Shown one piece after another: positions 38,559-42,209 of a stretch of 42,209 nt of DNA. Every line of letters begins with the position of its first letter. Position 1 is the stretch's first letter. The notes under the pieces were generated by a model, which was given only the letters and a program-made list of their open reading frames with translations, was not told the origin of the DNA and searched no databases. A program made the position numbers and the translations under genes. This DNA is from Synergistaceae bacterium (lineage in GTDB: Bacteria; Synergistota; Synergistia; Synergistales; Aminobacteriaceae). The stretch covers positions 1-42,209 of the forward strand of contig JAFYBQ010000014.1 of NCBI GenBank assembly GCA_017540085.1, in the 5' to 3' direction.

Positions 38559-41021
38559 ATGTGGCAGTTCTACACGGAGAGGGCGAAAAGGGTCATACAG
38601 TTAGCACATCAGGAAGCGTCAAATATGGGTCATTCTATGGTTGAGCCTGAGCACCTGCTCATAGGGCTACTCAGCGAGGGAGGCGGGACAGCCTGCCAGG
38701 CACTTGAAGAATTAGGGGTGAATACGGAAAATCTTGCTGACCATATCCGCGAGCTTATCGGGAAATCTCATGACATCCTCGCAAAGCCCGTTGACCTTCC
38801 CATGAGTCAGAGAATGAAGCGTGCGCTAGAGCTGGCCATGATTGAGGCGCGGAAAATGGGCGTGAATTATGTTGACACAGAACACATACTGCTTGGGATT
38901 CTCGCTGACGACTCCGGGCTTGCGGTTCAGCAGTTCAGGGTGATGGGCCTTACTCCGTCGACAGTATCGAAACAGGTTGCGGAAATTCTTGCTGACGGTG
39001 CCGGGAAGCAGATTGCCTCGTCAAATGTCGACTCAAAATCCAAGAGGAAAGCCAAAGTTAAGACTCCGACTCTTGACCATCTCGGCACAGATTTGACCGA
39101 ACGCGCCAAAAACGGCGAGCTTGACCCCGTTATAGGCCGTGAGAAAGAAATAAAGCGCGTCATGCAGGTTTTGTGCCGCCGTACGAAAAGCAATCCCGTA
39201 CTCATCGGCGACCCGGGAGTCGGAAAAACAGCAATAGTTGAGGGACTCGCAAGACAGATAGCTTCAGGGACAGTCCCGGAGCCTTTGAGAGAGAAAAGAA
39301 TCGTACAGCTCAATATGGGAACGCTTGTAGCCGGGACGAAATATCGCGGAGAATTTGAAGAGAGACTCCGCCGAATCGTGAAGGAATTAACCGACAGCAA
39401 GGGGGATGTTATTCTTTTTGTTGACGAGGTACACACAATAATCGGCGCGGGGAATGCTGAAGGCTCAACGGACGCGGCAAATATCCTCAAGCCTGAGCTA
39501 TCTCGCGGGGCGTTTCAGCTCATCGGGGCTACTACGCAGGACGAGTACCGCAAATACGTGGAGAAAGACGCGGCATTAGAGCGGAGATTCCAGCCTGTGC
39601 AGGTTGACGAACCTCCTGTTGATGACGCTGTGAAAATCCTTCAGGGCCTCAAAGACAGGTACGAGAATCACCATCATGTAACCTACACTGAGGACGCAAT
39701 AAACGCGGCGGCGAAACTGTCATCGCGCTACATTCAGGACAGATTTTTGCCGGACAAGGGTATAGATCTCATTGATGAGGCCGGAGCAAGAACGCGGCTT
39801 CTTGGGCTTGAGCCTCCTGAATATGTGAGGGAAATTGAGCGGAGACTCGCAGACGTTCAGCACCAGAAAGAAGAGGCCGTATTGTCGGAGCAGTACGAGC
39901 TTGCTACAGACTTGCGCGACAAGGAGCGGAGAATATCGGACGAACTCGACTCAGCCCGCCAGGAATGGCACAGGACTCAGCGCAGCGAGAAATACCAAAT
40001 CACAGAGGAAGACATCGCCGCAGTTGTGGCAGAACAGACTGGGATTCCAGTGAAGCAATTGACGGAGGCCGAAACGACTCGCCTTCTCAAAATGGAGGAA
40101 GAAATTTCCCGGCGGCTAATCGGACAGGATGAGGCAGTCAGCGCGGTATCACGTGCGATTCGCAGAGCGCGTACAGGACTCAGGGATCCCCGGCGGCCTA
40201 TAGGGTCATTTCTCTTCATGGGTCCTACTGGAGTCGGAAAAACCGAGTTAGCCCGGTGCCTTGCGCGGTTTTTGTTCGGGCGTGATGACGCTATGATTCG
40301 TATTGACATGAGCGAGTTTATGGAGCGTCATGAAGTCTCGAAACTTGTCGGCGCGCCTCCCGGCTATGTCGGCCATGAATCCGGCGGGAAATTGACCGAG
40401 ATGGTCAGGAGAAAACCTTACAGCGTGATTTTGTTTGACGAAATCGAGAAGGCTCACCCGGAAATCTTCAACATATTGCTTCAGGTTCTTGATGACGGGA
40501 AATTGACAGACGGCCAGGGCAGAAAGGTAGACTTCCGAAACACCGTAATCATAATGACAAGCAATGTCGGAGCGAAAGAAGCGCAGAAGGGAAACTCATT
40601 AGGCTTTGGGATGAGCGCGGAGTCTCAGACGGAAAGAGACTGGGAGCGCACAAAGTCAATCATACTTGAGGAAGCAAACCGAACATTCCGGCCTGAGTTC
40701 CTCAACCGTATTGATGAGATGGCTGTCTTCCGTCCGCTGTCGCGTGATAACCTTCTGAAGATTGTTGACACTATGCTTGATGATTTGTCGCTGAGGCTCG
40801 ACACAAAGGGAGTCAAAATCAGCGTGGCCAATGATGTAAAAGCCAAGATTCTGGAGAAGGGATACAAACCGAAATACGGGGCGCGTCCGTTACGCAGGGC
40901 GATACAGTCAATGTTAGAGGATAAATTATCGGACTTCATGCTTTCGGGGAAACTTCCTGAAGGCAACCCTACAATCAGCGTAAACCTCAAAGGCGAGGAG
41001 CTGACATGCGAGCTTGTGTGA
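38559..41021 (+). CDS. clpC: ClpC-type AAA+ unfoldase
   Basis: ClpC unfolds proteins for ClpP. The 820-residue protein has two Clp N-terminal repeats (about 1-145, YTERAKRVIQLAHQEA and MSQRMKRALELAMIEA). A first AAA+ domain (Walker A GDPGVGKT near 217, FVDEVHTIIGAG) is followed by a UVR-containing middle region (LSEQYELATDLRDKERRI, about 430-455). The second AAA+ domain has Walker A GPTGVGKTEL near 554 and VILFDEIEKAHP. The LGF tripeptide in GNSLGFGMS is the expected ClpP-docking loop. With neither McsA nor McsB encoded beside it, adaptor-based control must differ from Bacillus or be encoded elsewhere. clpP is not in the window. Confidence 0.96.
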   Translation: MWQFYTERAKRVIQLAHQEASNMGHSMVEPEHLLIGLLSEGGGTACQALEELGVNTENLADHIRELIGKSHDILAKPVDLPMSQRMKRALELAMIEARKMGVNYVDTEHILLGILADDSGLAVQQFRVMGLTPSTVSKQVAEILADGAGKQIASSNVDSKSKRKAKVKTPTLDHLGTDLTERAKNGELDPVIGREKEIKRVMQVLCRRTKSNPVLIGDPGVGKTAIVEGLARQIASGTVPEPLREKRIVQLNMGTLVAGTKYRGEFEERLRRIVKELTDSKGDVILFVDEVHTIIGAGNAEGSTDAANILKPELSRGAFQLIGATTQDEYRKYVEKDAALERRFQPVQVDEPPVDDAVKILQGLKDRYENHHHVTYTEDAINAAAKLSSRYIQDRFLPDKGIDLIDEAGARTRLLGLEPPEYVREIERRLADVQHQKEEAVLSEQYELATDLRDKERRISDELDSARQEWHRTQRSEKYQITEEDIAAVVAEQTGIPVKQLTEAETTRLLKMEEEISRRLIGQDEAVSAVSRAIRRARTGLRDPRRPIGSFLFMGPTGVGKTELARCLARFLFGRDDAMIRIDMSEFMERHEVSKLVGAPPGYVGHESGGKLTEMVRRKPYSVILFDEIEKAHPEIFNILLQVLDDGKLTDGQGRKVDFRNTVIIMTSNVGAKEAQKGNSLGFGMSAESQTERDWERTKSIILEEANRTFRPEFLNRIDEMAVFRPLSRDNLLKIVDTMLDDLSLRLDTKGVKISVANDVKAKILEKGYKPKYGARPLRRAIQSMLEDKLSDFMLSGKLPEGNPTISVNLKGEELTCELV

Positions 41022-41671
41022 TACGCCGGGCATTTCATGACACGCTCCCGGTGATGGCCGGCTATATAGTGCTGGGAATGGGATTCGGAATCCTCCTCAG
41101 CGCAAAAGGCTACGGGGTATTGTGGGCTGTAGTCATGGGCATAATGATTTACTCCGGTACAATGCAGTTTGCCGCGGCGGAAATGTTCGCTGCGGGGACG
41201 GGGCTGGCTGAGACGGCAATAACGGCGTTCATGATGGGCGCGAGGCATATATTCTACGGCCTCACGATGTCGGAAAAGTACAGGAACATTCACGGCCTGA
41301 AGAAAGCCTACATGATTTTCGCCCTGACTGATGAAACGTATTCGCTTGTCTGTGAGTCAGATGATGAGGATTACTGCTTCTGGGTCTCATTGCTGGATCA
41401 TTCATACTGGCTAACGGGCGGTGTAATCGGCACATTAATCGGGGAGATTCTTCCGTTTGACTCGCGTGGGATAGATTTCGTGCTGACCGCGTTATTCGTG
41501 AGCATATGCACGGAGCAATGGCTTGACGCGGAGAATCATATTCCGGCGATTATCGGGTTCGTGTCAAGCGTTGTATGCCTTGTGATATTCGGGGCGGGGA
41601 ATTTCCTGATTCCGGCCATGATAATTATTGCGGTTATGCTTATTGCGCTTAGGGGGAAAATTGATGTTTGA
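41006..41671 (+). CDS. azlC: AzlC-family branched-chain amino acid exporter, large subunit
   Basis: A 221-residue membrane protein with about five to six helices and the AzlC signature: the N-terminal AFHDTLPVMAGYIVLGMGFGILLSA, then YSGTMQFAAAEMFAAGTGLAETAITAFMMGARHIFYGLTM, and ALTDETYSLV. With AzlD it forms a branched-chain amino acid exporter. The ATG overlaps the clpC stop by 16 nt, so it is coupled to clpC, an unexpected partner. The gene ends over azlD (8-nt overlap). CodY, which senses the same amino acids, is encoded about 8 kb away; a regulatory link is possible but not seen. Confidence 0.92.
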   Translation: MRACVIRRAFHDTLPVMAGYIVLGMGFGILLSAKGYGVLWAVVMGIMIYSGTMQFAAAEMFAAGTGLAETAITAFMMGARHIFYGLTMSEKYRNIHGLKKAYMIFALTDETYSLVCESDDEDYCFWVSLLDHSYWLTGGVIGTLIGEILPFDSRGIDFVLTALFVSICTEQWLDAENHIPAIIGFVSSVVCLVIFGAGNFLIPAMIIIAVMLIALRGKIDV

Positions 41672-41987
41672 TGTTCACGCGGGATATATCGTGATAATTT
41701 CGGGGGCTGTTACGGCATTTCTGCGGTTCCTGCCGTTTTGGGCGTTCGGGAAAAAGAGGCCGGGATTCATTCTGTATCTTGGCCGTGTACTTCCTCCTGC
41801 TGTGATGGCTATGCTTTCGGTGTACTGCCTGAGAGGGACGGAGATTTTCACAGGGGCGCACGGAATCCCGGAAGCTGTAGCGTGTATTGCGGTTGTGATT
41901 CTTCACGTGTGGAAGCGTAATACCCTCCTGAGCATTACGGCAGGGACGGTAATATACATGTTCATGATACAGGCTGTATTTTCGTGA
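41664..41987 (+). CDS. azlD: AzlD-family branched-chain amino acid exporter, small subunit
   Basis: A 107-residue membrane protein with about four helices. It has the AzlD pattern: IVIISGAVTAFLRFLPFWAFGKKRPGFILYLGRVLPPAVMAMLSVYCLRG, then EAVACIAVVILHVWKRNTLLSITAGTVIYMFMIQ. The ATG at 41664 has GGGGG nearby and overlaps the azlC stop (ATGTTTGA). It is the last gene of the ctsR-clpC-azlCD transcript and is followed by a terminator. Confidence 0.91.
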   Translation: MFDVHAGYIVIISGAVTAFLRFLPFWAFGKKRPGFILYLGRVLPPAVMAMLSVYCLRGTEIFTGAHGIPEAVACIAVVILHVWKRNTLLSITAGTVIYMFMIQAVFS

Positions 41988-41991
41988 AATG

Positions 41992-42021
41992 GAGTCCCCG
42001 CCGGAATATGATGGGGATTTT
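41992..42021 (+). terminator. Intrinsic terminator after azlD
   Basis: TCCCC pairs with GGGGA around a 13-base loop, followed by TTTTT. It begins about 7 nt after the azlD stop and ends the ctsR-clpC-azlCD transcript before the IS remnant. Confidence 0.65.
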
Positions 42022-42028
42022 TCACTCA

Positions 42029-42208
42029 TCAATTCAGTATCTTTATTTTTGACAACCGCAATTTGTACGATACGTATTTCAAACTGTTCCGAACAAGATG
42101 AACTATGCACAGCTGAATGTCCGATTTGGGGAACACCCCTTTTATCGCATCTGGAAATCCTGTTAGGCCGTCCACGCAGAACACAAATACGTCTTTTACT
42201 CCTCTGTT
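42029..42208 (-). pseudogene. IS256-family transposase remnant, 3' truncated
   Basis: Reading inward from the right edge, the frame encodes the same transposase core as at the left end (CVDGLTGFPDAI to RNSLKYVS). It then continues YKLRLSKIKILN to a TGA (42029-42031). Only the first one or two residues after KYVS (YK) resemble the family, so the copy breaks off near 42060 and joins unrelated DNA. No terminal inverted repeat follows, so this copy has lost its 3' end. The 5' part is beyond the contig edge. Confidence 0.78.
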
Positions 42209-42209
42209 G
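42069..42209 (-). repeat. Terminal inverted repeat of the contig, right copy (141 bp, exact)
   Basis: This is the reverse complement of bases 1-141 without a mismatch. Both copies point inward. The flanks differ completely beyond the repeat, so two different IS copies or derivatives are joined here. Confidence 0.95.

Noticed and set aside
1-42209. Composite transposon or circular molecule suggested by identical ends
   Set aside because: The ends are inverted, so the contig does not circularise. Both repeats are internal transposase coding sequence cut at exactly 141 bases, which fits an assembly break at a multicopy IS better than a 42-kb transposon carrying core flagellar and housekeeping genes.
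1-42209. CRISPR array, tRNA or rRNA genes
   Set aside because: No regularly spaced direct repeats, cloverleaf with a terminal CCA region, or rRNA-like stretch was seen on either strand by eye.

Overview
The window reads as one contig (42,209 bp) from a flagellated, diderm bacterium with Firmicutes-like regulators. It combines CodY, CtsR-ClpC, HslUV, FlbD and a long FliY-type switch protein with a Wzm/Wzt polysaccharide exporter plus GDP-mannose dehydratase, which points to an outer envelope with an O-antigen-like glycan. TTG and GTG starts are frequent. A gut or oral member of the Synergistota is the best fit. This is an inference from gene content, not a database match.

Layout, left to right. 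(1) 1-278: the 3' part of an internally deleted IS256-family transposase gene and its inverted-repeat end, inserted in the second permease gene of a sugar-type ABC transporter. (2) 260-3017, minus: the broken transporter operon (permease fragment, intact permease, ATPase that has lost its native 5' end). (3) About 2950-4900, plus: a roughly 2-kb scrap of foreign, mobile-element-like DNA with a beheaded ORF, small genes including a DpnD/PcfM-type protein, one frameshifted gene and an orphan promoter. (4) 4828-13494, minus: a flagellar/motility operon, flbD-motA-motB-[hicB-hicA]-fliL-fliM-fliY-cheY-fliO-fliP-fliQ-fliR-flhB, with a HicBA toxin-antitoxin pair in its middle. (5) 13643-15028, plus: a divergent gene of unknown function with GAF-like features. 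(6) 15116-22334, plus: a tightly packed run, dxs-tlyA-ankyrin protein-wzm-wzt-gmd. (7) 22356-28110, minus: an AddB-like nuclease, an FAD oxidoreductase and an SLC13-type anion transporter, the last two divergent from a frameshifted LysR gene (28226-29166). (8) 29168-30337, minus: a two-domain lipoprotein. (9) 30338-30742: an intergenic region with a candidate structured RNA. (10) 30743-33535, plus: hslV-hslU-codY, where hslV appears to start at CTG. (11) 33655-37941, minus: a chemoreceptor, then def-fmt-NUDIX. (12) 38084-41987, plus: ctsR-clpC-azlC-azlD. (13) 42029-42209: a second truncated IS256-family copy, pointing inward.

The first and last 141 bases are an exact inverted repeat. This fits a contig that stops at both sides in a multicopy IS, broken at a 141-mer graph node. 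There is no CRISPR array, rRNA or tRNA that I can see. The most unusual items are the hicBA pair inside the flagellar operon, the three-way-junction RNA candidate before hslV, the CTG start of hslV, the chimeric junction near 2950, and two single-base frameshifts.
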